A DNA stretch of 64,000 bases from Bacteriovoracales bacterium. GTDB taxonomy: Bacteria; Bdellovibrionota; Bacteriovoracia; Bacteriovoracales; Bacteriovoracaceae. The position numbers and the translations under genes are program-made. Shown piece after piece: positions 1-9,323 of the stretch (position 1 is its first letter; the number at the start of each line of letters is the position of its first letter). The stretch covers positions 62,001 to 126,000 of the forward strand of contig JASBRV010000011.1 in the NCBI GenBank assembly GCA_030149295.1. The letters are read 5' to 3'. The notes under the pieces are model-generated. The model was not told the DNA's origin and ran no database searches. It saw nothing but the letters and a program-made list of their open reading frames with translations.

Positions 1-1104
1 TTGACGTGTTGGTCGATTCCAATTCTCACGTTCATGCATATCAGTGCACTCGTTATACTCTTTTCCAAAACGTCCCGTATCCCAGCGGTACTCGATATCC
101 CTCATCATCTCAATGCCGATCTTATAAGGATTGATTTGCTTTCGGCTCATCGCCATCACCCCAGCATGCTTATCAGAGAAATCGATAATCTCGCTGGATT
201 TAAGAGCGTTCTTGGTCATAATCGTTGAGTGCCAATAGGAAGCCCAGCCCTCGTTCATAATCTTCGTCATTCTCTGAGGTAAGAAGTAATAAGCTTCCTC
301 CCTAAGAATCGCTAAAATATCGGCTTGCCACTCTTTTAAGGGCGCATGCTCCACAAGATACATCATGATATCGCGGGGAGAGATATAAGTCGGCTTAGGA
401 CGATAACTACTAGGCTGTTCATCGAGACCTTCAGGTCGCTCGGGACCTTCACTCTCTGGATTGAAAAGCTTTGAGCGCATAAAACTCTTAAGGTGAGTTG
501 AGCGGTCGTCGTCGTCATCATCGTGAAAGAATTCATTATGGTAAGCGCTCTCTTTACTTGAACGCGAGCGCTGAACCTCAGGCGTTTCAAAGAGAACATT
601 GATATCGAGAAGATTCTCAAGAGAGAGGACGCGATCAATAAACTCCTCTACTTTATCCTGGCCATAGCGCTCCATATAGCGGCGAACTTTCGTTCCATGA
701 TTGGCCATCACATCCATCATTCTTCTATCAGTAGACTTGAACCAGAGATTATTCTTAAAGAAATCAGCGTGACCATAGACGTGGGCCATAACAATTTTTT
801 GGTCAACAATATGATTAGCCTTAAGAAGGTAGGCGTAACAAGGATCGGTATTGATGACCATCTCGTAAATTTTTGAAAGCCCATAAGCATAAGACTTAGA
901 GAGTTGATCATACTCCATCCCAAAGCGCCAATGAGGATAGCGACTAGGAAAGCCGCCCTGGGCAGCAAGGATATTAATCGTATCGTAATCACAGACTTCA
1001 AAAACAACGGGATAGAAATCAAGACCATAATCCAGAGCGTACTGATGGATTTCATCTTTTAATTTGAGAAGTTCCCCCGTGATGGGTTGTGTTCTTGTGG
1101 TCAT
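1..1104 (-). CDS. spoVR: SpoVR family protein (partial, 3' end beyond window)
   Basis: The frame is open from an ATG at 1104 to the left edge, giving 368 residues without a stop. My translation shows the family signatures HWRFGMEYD near residue 55 and a histidine-rich GHADFFKNN stretch near residue 110. SpoVR/YcgB proteins are cytoplasmic and accompany PrkA and YeaH in many bacteria. The role is poorly defined and linked to sporulation in Bacillus and to stress or stationary phase in enterobacteria. The start codon overlaps the stop of the upstream yeaH-like gene (ATGA at 1104-1101), so the two are translationally coupled. The family is normally about 450-510 residues, so roughly a quarter is missing off the left edge. 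Confidence 0.93.
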   Translation of the reverse strand, partial: MTTRTQPITGELLKLKDEIHQYALDYGLDFYPVVFEVCDYDTINILAAQGGFPSRYPHWRFGMEYDQLSKSYAYGLSKIYEMVINTDPCYAYLLKANHIVDQKIVMAHVYGHADFFKNNLWFKSTDRRMMDVMANHGTKVRRYMERYGQDKVEEFIDRVLSLENLLDINVLFETPEVQRSRSSKESAYHNEFFHDDDDDDRSTHLKSFMRSKLFNPESEGPERPEGLDEQPSSYRPKPTYISPRDIMMYLVEHAPLKEWQADILAILREEAYYFLPQRMTKIMNEGWASYWHSTIMTKNALKSSEIIDFSDKHAGVMAMSRKQINPYKIGIEMMRDIEYRWDTGRFGKEYNECTDMHERENWNRPTRQ

Positions 1105-2216
1105 TTACCCTTCCCTAGAAAATCTTTGATTGAATCAAGAATGGCCTCTTTATTCTTAATTTTTGAAAGAATAACCTTTTCATGATCTTCCTTGTAGGCG
1201 CCCACAAGGTCTTTATAAAATTGGCCACTTCCATAACGACTTTCAACCTGTCCGTAACAAAAAACGTTAGAGGAAGGAAGAATGTCATTATTAAGAATAT
1301 CTAAGCAAAGTTTCGTATCATCGGTAGACCAATTATCCCCATCACTAAAATGAAAGGGATAGATATTCCACTCACTTGGATTGTAGTCAGCCTCGATGAT
1401 TTCACGGCACAACTTAAAGGCAGAGGAAATAAGTGTTCCGCCACTTTCTCTTGTTCTAAAGAAGGTGGTCTCATCAACTTCCTTTGCCGTGGCATCGTGA
1501 ATAATATAGCGAATATCAATATCTTTATACTGAGACTTTAACCACAAATTGATCCAAAAGGACTCTGTTCTGACAATTTCCTTTTGTTCGTCCCCCATTG
1601 AGCCCGAAACGTCCATCATGTAAATGACAACGGCTGAGTTTTCAAACTCCACTTTCTGAGTTGACGAGCGAAAACGCATATCGGATTTAATGGGAATAAT
1701 GATTGGATTTTCAGGGTCGTAGGTGCCCATGGCCACCTGTCTCTTAAGGGCTTCTTTATAAGAGCGCTTAAAATGCTTGAGAGAATCAGGTCCTGAGGTA
1801 CCAATGGAAGAATACTTATCAGTGGTTGATTGCATCGTCTTCTTGCCCTTAGGCTCAATATTAGGAAGACTCAGTTCTTCTCCAAGGATACTGGCAAGCT
1901 CATCGAGGCTGAGCTCTACTTCAAGCTCTTTATTACCCTCACCTTCGCCAGCTTCCCCTTCGCCTGGTTGTCCCTCGCCCTCTTGGCCATCAACAGGATC
2001 ACCCTGCTGACCATCGCCCTGACCTGTTCCCCCTTGGGATTGGTCACCAAATTTAAAGCGAGGTGTCTCAATGGAAGGCATAGGAATTTTATAGGTGCCA
2101 TCACCCTTTGGTGCTGGCATTTCCCCTTGAGAGACATACTTTCGTAAATTATCCCGCACCCTGCCTTTCACAATATTGCGAAAGCGGGTGTGGTCTCTTT
2201 TTATGGGATGATCCAT
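1101..2216 (-). CDS. yeaH: YeaH/DUF444 family VWA-like protein
   Basis: A 371-residue DUF444 protein. A basic N-terminus is followed by a low-complexity Gly/Glu/Gln stretch (about residues 57-96). A von Willebrand A-like domain follows, with a MIDAS-type DVSGS motif at 202-206. This family is encoded next to PrkA and SpoVR and is thought to work with the PrkA kinase. The molecular activity is not established. It lies 31 bases downstream of prkA and overlaps spoVR by four bases, so the three genes form one transcription unit. The linker composition is typical for the family. Confidence 0.93.
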   Translation of the reverse strand: MDHPIKRDHTRFRNIVKGRVRDNLRKYVSQGEMPAPKGDGTYKIPMPSIETPRFKFGDQSQGGTGQGDGQQGDPVDGQEGEGQPGEGEAGEGEGNKELEVELSLDELASILGEELSLPNIEPKGKKTMQSTTDKYSSIGTSGPDSLKHFKRSYKEALKRQVAMGTYDPENPIIIPIKSDMRFRSSTQKVEFENSAVVIYMMDVSGSMGDEQKEIVRTESFWINLWLKSQYKDIDIRYIIHDATAKEVDETTFFRTRESGGTLISSAFKLCREIIEADYNPSEWNIYPFHFSDGDNWSTDDTKLCLDILNNDILPSSNVFCYGQVESRYGSGQFYKDLVGAYKEDHEKVILSKIKNKEAILDSIKDFLGKGK

Positions 2217-2247
2217 GATCTTCTCCTAAACTTTGTGGTCTCTCTTG

Positions 2248-4320
2248 TTACGACTTTGCCGAGTCTCCCTTGGCAAAGATTGAAGCAACAAAGTTAAGAG
2301 CATCTGTCGCGCAAATTTCACAGTAGCCGAAATTCTTGATCAGACGAGATTTCACCACATCAATCTTCTCTTGTGTCTCTTTATCGACAACTTTAGAGAT
2401 GATGGTCTTAAGTTTGATCGTATCTTTTTGATCTTCAAAGAGCTTAAGTTCAAGGGCCCTATGAAGACGCTCATTCATCTTGTAATCAAACTGCTTTCCT
2501 TCAATGGCAAGAGCACCAATGTAGTTCATGATCTCACGACGAAAATCATCTTTGCGAGATTCAGGAATATCAATTTTCTCTTCGATACTTCTCATAAATC
2601 TCTCATCAGCATCTTCAAGACGGTTTGAGTATTTATTGCGAATCTTCTCTCTTTGCGTGTAGGCCTTAACATTATCAATATAGTTGGCACAAAGAGTTTG
2701 AATCGCATTCTCATCGACACTAATCGCTTTTTGAACGTCATTTTTTACAATGTCCTCATACTCCTGACGGGCAATGGCCAAGAGTTCACGATAGTTATCA
2801 AGTTGCTCAGAAGAGTTAATAAGAGAATGATGCTTAAGGCCCGCTTCAAGTTCATTGAAAACCATGAAGGGATTCAAGCATCCGGCATGAGAATTCTTCA
2901 CAAGAGCATTAGAAAGTTTATCTTGGATATAACGAGGAGAAATACCTTCAAGCCCCTCTCTAATAGCTTCTTTACGCAGCTCTTTTACATTATCTTCGTT
3001 GTAACCAGGAAGTGTCTTTCCATTGTAAAGCTTAAGCTTTTGAAGACGAGTAAGGTCTGCTTTCTTAGGCTCCTCAAGACGAGTAAGAACAGACCATAGA
3101 GCGGCCATATCAATCGTGTGAGGTGCAACGTGCATATGAGGAATTTTCTCATTATTAAAGTCACGCTTATAAATTTTCACTTCATTATCAAGACGAGTGA
3201 TATAAGGAATATCAATCTTAACCGTTCTATCTCTAAGGGCTTCCATAAACTCGTTATTTTGAAGCTTTCTAAATTCAGGCTCATTGGTGTGACCTAAGAT
3301 CACTTCATCAATATCCGTCTGGGCAAATTTCTTTGGCTTAATTGACTGTTCCTGAGAAGCGCCAAGAAGGTCATAGAGAAAGGCAACATCAAGCTTTAAC
3401 ATTTCGATAAATTCAACAATACCACGGTTCGCGATATTAAATTCACCGTCAAAGTTAAAGGCACGAGGATCTGAGTCAGAACCATAGAGGGCGATCTTTC
3501 TGTAGTTGATATCCCCTGTCAGTTCCGTTGAGTCTTGGTTCTTCTCATCTTTGGGCTGGAAAGTCCCAATACCAATACGATCTTTTTCGCTTAAGAGAAG
3601 TCTCTTCACTCTTACGTGATCCATCACTCGCGACCAGTCACCATCATACTTTTCCATATAAGCATTGTAGATATAACGGTCAGCGGGGTTGAGAGAACCT
3701 TTAATCTTAATTTTATAAGTACCCTCGGCGCGAGACTTATTCAGCTTTTCAACAAACTCAGCTCTCACTTCAACGGGAATAAGCTTGAGAGGGTCTTCGT
3801 GCATGGGAGAAGGAAATGACTTTTGCCCTCCAAGAATTTCGGGGGCCTCTTCGTCATACCACTCAAAGGTATACATCGCACCATCATCAGTACGGCTATA
3901 GTGCTCCAAGCCTTTTTTAACCAAGCGAGAGATAGAGGACTTCGCTGAACCAACAGGACCATGAAGGAGAAGAACCCTTTTCTCTGTTCCGTAGCCAGCA
4001 GCGGCGGACTTAAAGAAGTTAAGAAACTTCATAAGGTGAACATCAATACCAAAGACCGCATCTTTTCCATTTTCAATGGGGTCATCAAAGAAGTGGTATC
4101 TGGTAATTTCTTTCTTGTATTCAGTGTATTTACTGGTTCCGTAAGTCATGATCATGTCGTGGATTCTTTGAAATGCATTTCTCGCAATTCTTGGATCCTC
4201 ACTTACTTTGTCGACATATTCTTGAAAAGACCCAGACCAGTGCAGATGAGAAAAGTCCTCTGCCTTGTAGTTGTCTTTGATGAACTCGTTGATATTGACT
4301 GATGCCATTCTCTCCCCCAT
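2248..4320 (-). CDS. prkA: PrkA family serine protein kinase / AAA+ protein
   Basis: A 690-residue PrkA/YeaG-type protein. The N-terminal half is an AAA+ domain with Walker A GPVGSAKS at about 121-128; the C-terminal third is the kinase-like PrkA domain. PrkA homologues phosphorylate cytoplasmic proteins and in Bacillus are also reported to act as ATP-dependent proteases. It is slightly longer than the usual 630-645 residues. Two starts are possible: ATG at 4320, or ATG at 4308 directly after a GGGGGAGAGA purine run that looks like a ribosome site. I favour 4308 on that basis, but its spacing is tight. First gene of the prkA-yeaH-spoVR operon. Confidence 0.95.
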   Translation of the reverse strand: MGERMASVNINEFIKDNYKAEDFSHLHWSGSFQEYVDKVSEDPRIARNAFQRIHDMIMTYGTSKYTEYKKEITRYHFFDDPIENGKDAVFGIDVHLMKFLNFFKSAAAGYGTEKRVLLLHGPVGSAKSSISRLVKKGLEHYSRTDDGAMYTFEWYDEEAPEILGGQKSFPSPMHEDPLKLIPVEVRAEFVEKLNKSRAEGTYKIKIKGSLNPADRYIYNAYMEKYDGDWSRVMDHVRVKRLLLSEKDRIGIGTFQPKDEKNQDSTELTGDINYRKIALYGSDSDPRAFNFDGEFNIANRGIVEFIEMLKLDVAFLYDLLGASQEQSIKPKKFAQTDIDEVILGHTNEPEFRKLQNNEFMEALRDRTVKIDIPYITRLDNEVKIYKRDFNNEKIPHMHVAPHTIDMAALWSVLTRLEEPKKADLTRLQKLKLYNGKTLPGYNEDNVKELRKEAIREGLEGISPRYIQDKLSNALVKNSHAGCLNPFMVFNELEAGLKHHSLINSSEQLDNYRELLAIARQEYEDIVKNDVQKAISVDENAIQTLCANYIDNVKAYTQREKIRNKYSNRLEDADERFMRSIEEKIDIPESRKDDFRREIMNYIGALAIEGKQFDYKMNERLHRALELKLFEDQKDTIKLKTIISKVVDKETQEKIDVVKSRLIKNFGYCEICATDALNFVASIFAKGDSAKS

Positions 4321-4355
4321 CCGTAGGTTATAATTAAACCAATTTTTATTTTCTT

Positions 4356-4361
4356 ATTATA
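4356..4361 (-). promoter_or_regulatory. Candidate -10 element for the prkA operon
   Basis: Read on the minus strand, 4361-4356 is a perfect TATAAT, about 40 bases upstream of the prkA start. No convincing -35 hexamer lies 16-18 bases further upstream, so this may be a weak or activator-dependent promoter. In enterobacteria the same operon depends on RpoS, but the sequence does not show that here. Confidence 0.4.
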
Positions 4362-4522
4362 CACTAGGACCGCTGCCCTACTAATAGTGTAGCAAAACGA
4401 GGGCCACTTTCTAAAGGATTATCTAGGGTTTATGCGCTCTTAACAAAGCGCCACAGTCAACTAATCCAGCCTTTATGGCACCTTCTAGGGCCAACCCGAC
4501 ACTGACTAAAACAATCAATTAT

Positions 4523-4747
4523 CTATTGAGGAAACTCAAAGGGGTGGCCAGGGGGAACCTCGCTCGGTCTTGGAAACGGAATATTATCTGGCGTTTCTGT
4601 TGGTATCTCTCTGTCAGGATAGCGAGCAGGTCGAGTAGGCTTTTCTCTATTGGGATCAACCTCTGGCTTCTTGGGCCTTGCAGGCTTTTCCTTAGGCTTT
4701 GGGGATGCACTCAAAAGTGCTGGATCTAACCAAAAATCTAATTTCAT
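4523..4747 (-). CDS. Small proline-rich protein, unknown function
   Basis: A 74-residue protein of which about a quarter is proline. Lysine/arginine-proline repeats of the KPARP and KPTRP type span residues 16-45. There is no signal peptide or membrane segment, and no Cys. I do not recognise a family. The main support is an ideal AGGAGG ribosome site five bases before the ATG (about 4758-4753 on the minus strand). The opposite strand also has an open frame (4475-4729) but no comparable start signal. It sits between the DUF748 gene and prkA, all on the minus strand. The extended, cationic, probably disordered composition suggests a binding or linker role, but that is a guess. Confidence 0.6.
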   Translation of the reverse strand: MKLDFWLDPALLSASPKPKEKPARPKKPEVDPNREKPTRPARYPDREIPTETPDNIPFPRPSEVPPGHPFEFPQ

Positions 4748-4843
4748 TACTTCCTCCTATCATAAGGTTCACCCTAATTTTAAAGCTTTCGCCTTGGAGA
4801 TACCTTTAAAGGAGGTCAAGCATTTGTGTATTTTTTTACACAA

Positions 4844-5902
4844 CTATTCGCGAGCGAAATTTTTATCAGTCGCCTTAATAAAAGCGTTATAAAGAAGATT
4901 ATTAAAAGTCACAATATTGTCCGTTTGGGGATCTCGCCTCATTCCCTGAATCGGTATTACTGTCGCGACATTTCCAGTTTTCCCATTTTCAAGCACACTG
5001 AGAACACTTGCCGCAATTCCCTGCCAAATAAGGTTGATAAAACCGCCCTCTTCTTCGCTAAGGTCAAAGACCTCAATATTATCAAAGACTGGTTTGATGT
5101 AGCCCTCAATTTTCTTTCCCTCTGTTTTCACTTCAGCATAGAGATCGAGCTCGCCACTGTGAAAATCAAGAAAGGCGTATTTTTGGGAGAAGTAATTCAC
5201 CCTCTTAAGAGGAAGTTGAGTGACTTTAGCCTTCACGTCATACTGAGGGTAAAGCGTTAAGAAATTGAGACCTCCCCTTGCCTCAAGGTAACCTTCTTTA
5301 AAAACAATACCTGTTAAATTAAAAGTGGACGGACTCACATCATTTTTTCGAATCACATTCCTAAGGTTTAGAAGCTCGCCATTTAAGTTTTCAAAGGCAA
5401 ATGTTCCTCTCTCATCTTCTGTGTTTTTTGCGATAATAATATTGCCGCGTTTTAAACCAATAACATTAATCTTTATAGGAACGAGTGCGCGAAGGCTTTT
5501 AAGCCATACCGTTTCATCCGTTTTCTTTATCTCTTCAATATTTTCTCGTGCATTTCTCTCTTTTAAGGGACCGGCATCAAGATCGAAGAAGAAGTCACTC
5601 AGGAAAACTTCAGCAACCAACTCCCCGCGAAGAAGAGCATGCCAATGAATGGAGATATCAATATCGCGCGCATTAAAAAGAGGGTACTTCTCCCCTTTCT
5701 CCTTCATCACAAGCTCCATCCCTTTAAGGCTATAGGCCCCACGATAGAGAGAAAGTTCAACATCGCTTACATGCCCTTCGTAACCTTCCACATCTTCAAT
5801 GACGTCATTGACATAATCCTTAAGAAGATAAGGAAGACTTAATCTCACAGAGAAAAGACCAAGAACCAAAATAAGCAGAGCTCCTTTCATTTTTTTATTC
5901 AT
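4844..5902 (-). CDS. DUF748 family protein (AsmA-like)
   Basis: A 352-residue protein with one N-terminal membrane segment (about residues 7-27). A DUF748/AsmA-like periplasmic region follows, with typical wording such as GYEGHVSDVELSLYRGAY near residue 40 and IDISIHWHALLRGELV near 82. AsmA-like proteins form long beta structures implicated in lipid handling between the membranes of Gram-negative cells. The start ATG overlaps the stop of the upstream MMPL transporter gene (5902/5899), so both are made together. This fits a joint lipid or hydrophobic-substrate export function, which is inference. At 352 residues it is shorter than many DUF748 proteins. Confidence 0.75.
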   Translation of the reverse strand: MNKKMKGALLILVLGLFSVRLSLPYLLKDYVNDVIEDVEGYEGHVSDVELSLYRGAYSLKGMELVMKEKGEKYPLFNARDIDISIHWHALLRGELVAEVFLSDFFFDLDAGPLKERNARENIEEIKKTDETVWLKSLRALVPIKINVIGLKRGNIIIAKNTEDERGTFAFENLNGELLNLRNVIRKNDVSPSTFNLTGIVFKEGYLEARGGLNFLTLYPQYDVKAKVTQLPLKRVNYFSQKYAFLDFHSGELDLYAEVKTEGKKIEGYIKPVFDNIEVFDLSEEEGGFINLIWQGIAASVLSVLENGKTGNVATVIPIQGMRRDPQTDNIVTFNNLLYNAFIKATDKNFARE

Positions 5903-8001
5903 GCTAGGCTCTCCTTTCGTTTAAAAATCGAGGGAATGATAATAAGTGTTATTGGTAGTGCAAGGAGTGTTCCCGCCAAGATCAAACCTCCAAAGCGTTG
6001 ACTTGGGGGAAAACTAGAGAGAAGGAAAACACTAAATCCTATAATCACGGTAAAACCCGACGTTAAGATAGCCTCTCCTTGATGGCGAAGTCCTCTTTGC
6101 CAAGGGCCTTCCACTTCTTTTCCAAAAGATTTTACTGCACGAATGAGATGAATAAGACTATCAATAGCAATACCAAGCGCAATGCTTATAGCAGGTGAAG
6201 AAATAAGGTCCATGGGTACTCTTGCAAGCCCCATCACCCCAAAGATCATCAATACGAGAAGAGATAAGAAGAAACTCACGGCAAGAGAGACCGTGAATGA
6301 TCCCGAAACCCAAAGAAGAACCAAAAAGAGCACGCCAATGAGTCCAGAAACACCTTTGATGAGACTATCGCGTACGGACTGAGCAAGCTCTCCTTGTAAG
6401 TAGTAACTTCCCGCGGGATTCACCCACTGAAAGGGGCTTTGCTGAACAATGGTCTTTAATTCCTTCACAACCTCAAGGCGATTAACTCTTCCCTCCCGGG
6501 CCTCAATCATCTTAAGAATATAGGCTGTCTCCTTACGGTCTTCACTAATAAAGCCATTGCCCATCCGATCAAAAGTGTCACTCGTTAAAAGATCCACTGT
6601 CCAGTCCCAACTCAGAAATTGTCCTAACCAATGCTGGTCAGCCTCCTTCATAATGACTGGTAAGGAAATAATCGTTCCCACCTGTTGGTGTTTCTTTAAT
6701 TTTTCTTGAAGATCCCATAGTTCTTTATAACTCTTATCATTATCGAGAACAGCACCATTCTTTCTTTTAAGGACCAGTCTTAAAACATTGCTTCCTCCAC
6801 GATCATTAAGAAAGGACAACTGCTTGAAGATTTCTCCATCGCCTTTAAAGTAGCGCAGTAAACTAGGATCGGTATCAATCGCAGGAAGACCAAAGAGGGC
6901 CACAATAACAGCGAAACTTACAAATAGTGTTGAAGCATAAAATCCTAGTTTTCGTGGGCTTTTGTAGAGAGAGCGCAGGAGTGAGCTTCCCTTCCTCTCC
7001 CCAACTTCACTTTCAGAAGGCTTGTAATAATTAATGGCACTGGGAAGGATTAAATAAGAGGTTGCAAACGCACAAAGAGAAGCGATAACACCACCGTACC
7101 CTAATTCTACCAGAGGCTTTGCTTCAACAAAGATTAGACCAATAAACCCAAGCAGGGTCGTTGCCATACTCCAAAAGGAGGCAGGCATTGTTTTCATAAA
7201 GGCCTTCTTTGAATCAAGTACTCTCTTATAATTGGCTGAATAGAAAATGAAGTGCGACTGAGCAAGAACATAGGCTATGACCATGAGATTAGCGGTTAAA
7301 ATACCGATGCCTTGGCCAAAGAGTTGCAGAACAAGAAGCGAGAGAGCCGCCGAGCTCAGGCTACAAAGGATAGAGAGAGCGACTAGAAAGAAAGAGCGGT
7401 GAATAATAAAGAGAGTTAAGCTACACAGGATGACAGATGCCAAAAGAAAGCGAGTCATATCATGTTGCAGATTTCTTTTCATTTGCTCAACGAAATAAGG
7501 AATACCAGCAATTCTAATCGGAATACCAACCTTGCCATAGGCATGAATAATTTCTTCCATTACTTTGATGACTTTTGAATGACCTTTCTTTCCAAGATAG
7601 ACACTGATAAAAGTGACATCCGTTTTGCCTCCCGTAATAATTCTCTTCCAAAGAGGATTTTTAAGGGCATCGCTGGGATCTTGAGGACCATGACTGAGGC
7701 TGACAACTCTCTTAACTTCTTTCATTTTTAAGAGACGCTCGGAGATTCTCTTAATGCGAGCTAAGTAGCTTTCAGAAAGAATGTTCTTATGGGGAAGTCC
7801 TAAAAGAACCTGGTTGCCATTAAAAGGGAATTTTTCTTTTACTCTCTCATTCTTCTTAAAGATCTTACTGTCTTTAGAAAAGAAGAAGTCAGGAGTAATC
7901 TGAGGCTTGAGATCCACAAAGGAGAAGAAGCCTCCCCAGATGACCGCTAAAAAAACCAAAGTCCCAAAAATATTTTTCTTAGAAAAGAAGATCTTCTTCA
8001 T
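5899..8001 (-). CDS. MMPL/RND family transporter
   Basis: A 700-residue inner-membrane protein with the RND duplication. There is one membrane helix near residue 12, a periplasmic loop to about 190, a bundle of five helices at about 195-335, a second lone helix near 360, a second loop to about 555, and a last bundle to about 690. This is the MMPL/HpnN-type layout, shorter than drug-efflux RND pumps of about 1000 residues. Such proteins export lipids such as hopanoids, glycolipids or fatty-acid derivatives using the proton gradient. It is coupled by a four-base overlap to the DUF748 gene. The substrate cannot be read from the sequence. Confidence 0.85.
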   Translation of the reverse strand: MKKIFFSKKNIFGTLVFLAVIWGGFFSFVDLKPQITPDFFFSKDSKIFKKNERVKEKFPFNGNQVLLGLPHKNILSESYLARIKRISERLLKMKEVKRVVSLSHGPQDPSDALKNPLWKRIITGGKTDVTFISVYLGKKGHSKVIKVMEEIIHAYGKVGIPIRIAGIPYFVEQMKRNLQHDMTRFLLASVILCSLTLFIIHRSFFLVALSILCSLSSAALSLLVLQLFGQGIGILTANLMVIAYVLAQSHFIFYSANYKRVLDSKKAFMKTMPASFWSMATTLLGFIGLIFVEAKPLVELGYGGVIASLCAFATSYLILPSAINYYKPSESEVGERKGSSLLRSLYKSPRKLGFYASTLFVSFAVIVALFGLPAIDTDPSLLRYFKGDGEIFKQLSFLNDRGGSNVLRLVLKRKNGAVLDNDKSYKELWDLQEKLKKHQQVGTIISLPVIMKEADQHWLGQFLSWDWTVDLLTSDTFDRMGNGFISEDRKETAYILKMIEAREGRVNRLEVVKELKTIVQQSPFQWVNPAGSYYLQGELAQSVRDSLIKGVSGLIGVLFLVLLWVSGSFTVSLAVSFFLSLLVLMIFGVMGLARVPMDLISSPAISIALGIAIDSLIHLIRAVKSFGKEVEGPWQRGLRHQGEAILTSGFTVIIGFSVFLLSSFPPSQRFGGLILAGTLLALPITLIIIPSIFKRKESLA

Positions 8002-8087
8002 TCATACCTCACATTCATTGTCACCTTAAAGGTAGCAAAAAGAGGGGTAAAAACGGTTTAGAGGACTTCTAATTATTGTGTAATAAT

Positions 8088-8672
8088 CTAAATATACTTA
8101 AAATTTTCAAAATCAGAGAGGGATTCTATTTTGAGAATATAATCAAGAATCGTCTCAAAAGCTTTCTCCAGTTCCATAGCAGCCTGTTCAGGATTACTTT
8201 TGCGGTAGGACTCCGAGGCCAGAACTCCAAAGATTATAGCAAGGGAATTATTCACGACGTGCTTAACTTCACTATCTTTAATAGATTTTAAACTCTCATT
8301 ACTGTAATCAAGTCCCTTCTCTTTTGTAATATCATTTTGAAAGCCAAGATAGTAGTCCCTTCCCTTATCCCCAAAGGGCAGCATCAGAAGTCTATTCAAA
8401 AATGGCGTGCCATCTTTCTTGTAATTCACAATATCCTGAACACAAGAGACGCCCTCTTTGAAACATTTCTTCATAAAAAGAACGGTTTCAATATCCGTGA
8501 GTTTACCTTGAAGAAAAGAGAGGTTCTTTCCAACAACGAAGTTATGGTCAAATCCCGTGTTTTCACTAAACTTCTGATTGGCATAGACACAGGGACGAAG
8601 CTTATCTGTGTTATCAACGATAACGAGACAATAGGGAAAATTGTCTCCAATTTTTTGAAGAGTCTTTAACAT
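8088..8672 (-). CDS. LOV-like PAS protein lacking the photoactive Cys, with a short HisKA-like helix
   Basis: A 194-residue protein. Residues 10-118 form a PAS domain of the LOV subtype. The flavin-contact positions match LOV: N50, Q55, N83, N93 and Q112. The photoactive cysteine of the GxNCRFLQ motif is leucine here (GKNLSFLQ, L51), and the phosphate-binding Arg is Ser. After a linker, residues 134-152 read EVKHVVNNSLAIIFG, resembling the phosphoacceptor helix of HWE/HisKA_2-type kinases. No ATPase domain follows. It may be a flavin redox sensor or a phosphotransfer/dimerisation partner. It is a stand-alone gene after the MMPL operon on the same strand. Confidence 0.75.
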   Translation of the reverse strand: MLKTLQKIGDNFPYCLVIVDNTDKLRPCVYANQKFSENTGFDHNFVVGKNLSFLQGKLTDIETVLFMKKCFKEGVSCVQDIVNYKKDGTPFLNRLLMLPFGDKGRDYYLGFQNDITKEKGLDYSNESLKSIKDSEVKHVVNNSLAIIFGVLASESYRKSNPEQAAMELEKAFETILDYILKIESLSDFENFKYI

Positions 8673-8739
8673 ATATTGAGATTAGAGGAATTCGGGATTA
8701 TTACAACAAAATTGATGAATATAAAGGAATCTTTATATT

Positions 8740-8763
8740 TAGCGCGACCCGATGGCCGCGCTA
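8740..8763. terminator. Inverted repeat after the 142-residue membrane protein gene
   Basis: TAGCGCG at 8740-8746 pairs with CGCGCTA at 8757-8763 around a 10-base loop. It lies just past the stop of the minus-strand gene ending at 8776. No U-run follows on the minus strand, so termination is only possible, not shown. Confidence 0.35.
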
Positions 8764-8775
8764 GGAGTGAAGGGA

Positions 8776-9204
8776 TTAAGCTCGGTCAAAAATATCCGTG
8801 TAGTGCCCTTTGTAATGATAGAGAAGGGCTACACAAGAGACGAGACCGGCAATAGCTAAAAGCTGGGGAAATATGGCCATTCCGTATAAGAATTCAAAGA
8901 CTGTTGCCAGGATAAAAACCGGAAGGGCAGCAGCTGTTGCCATCGGGGCGAGAATATTCCAAAGAATAAATCCCCCTAAGAGAAAGTGAAAAATCGTAAT
9001 CGCGATATTCACACTTGGAAAAGTCTCAAGAGTTCTAAAGAGGTCTTGGGCCTCAGGGCCATAACTCGCCTTTTCGAAGATCGGAAAAAGTCCGTCACCC
9101 GCTTTGACGAGAAGGACGATACCGACGAGTAACTTTAAGAAAAACCAAATATCAATTTTAGTACCATCTTTTTGTTCAGTGATAGTGTCTGTTAAAAAGC
9201 TCAT
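8776..9204 (-). CDS. Four-helix membrane protein, unknown function
   Basis: A 142-residue integral membrane protein with about four hydrophobic helices (near residues 22-37, 67-87, 90-108 and 110-128) and a short charged N-terminus. I do not recognise a family with confidence; it vaguely resembles DoxX-like or MauE-like small membrane proteins. It has no Cys pair or other obvious catalytic motif. Flanking intergenic stretches of about 100 bases on each side suggest it is transcribed alone. The start has a GGAG-type ribosome site just upstream. Confidence 0.6.
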   Translation of the reverse strand: MSFLTDTITEQKDGTKIDIWFFLKLLVGIVLLVKAGDGLFPIFEKASYGPEAQDLFRTLETFPSVNIAITIFHFLLGGFILWNILAPMATAAALPVFILATVFEFLYGMAIFPQLLAIAGLVSCVALLYHYKGHYTDIFDRA

Positions 9205-9323
9205 TACTTACTCCTTGTTAATGACTTAAGGATCGTTATTACTAACTATTTTAAATCAAGGAGAAGCACGAAGCTTTAAGGTGCCTTTACGTATTTGTGT
9301 AAATACTTACACGTTCCAAGGAT

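Noticed and set aside
1777-2147. Two plus-strand frames opposite the Gly/Glu-rich part of the DUF444 gene
   Set aside because: Low-complexity complement of a conserved coding region; no start signals.
2653-3099. 148-codon plus-strand frame opposite prkA
   Set aside because: Shadow of a highly conserved gene on the other strand with no family match.
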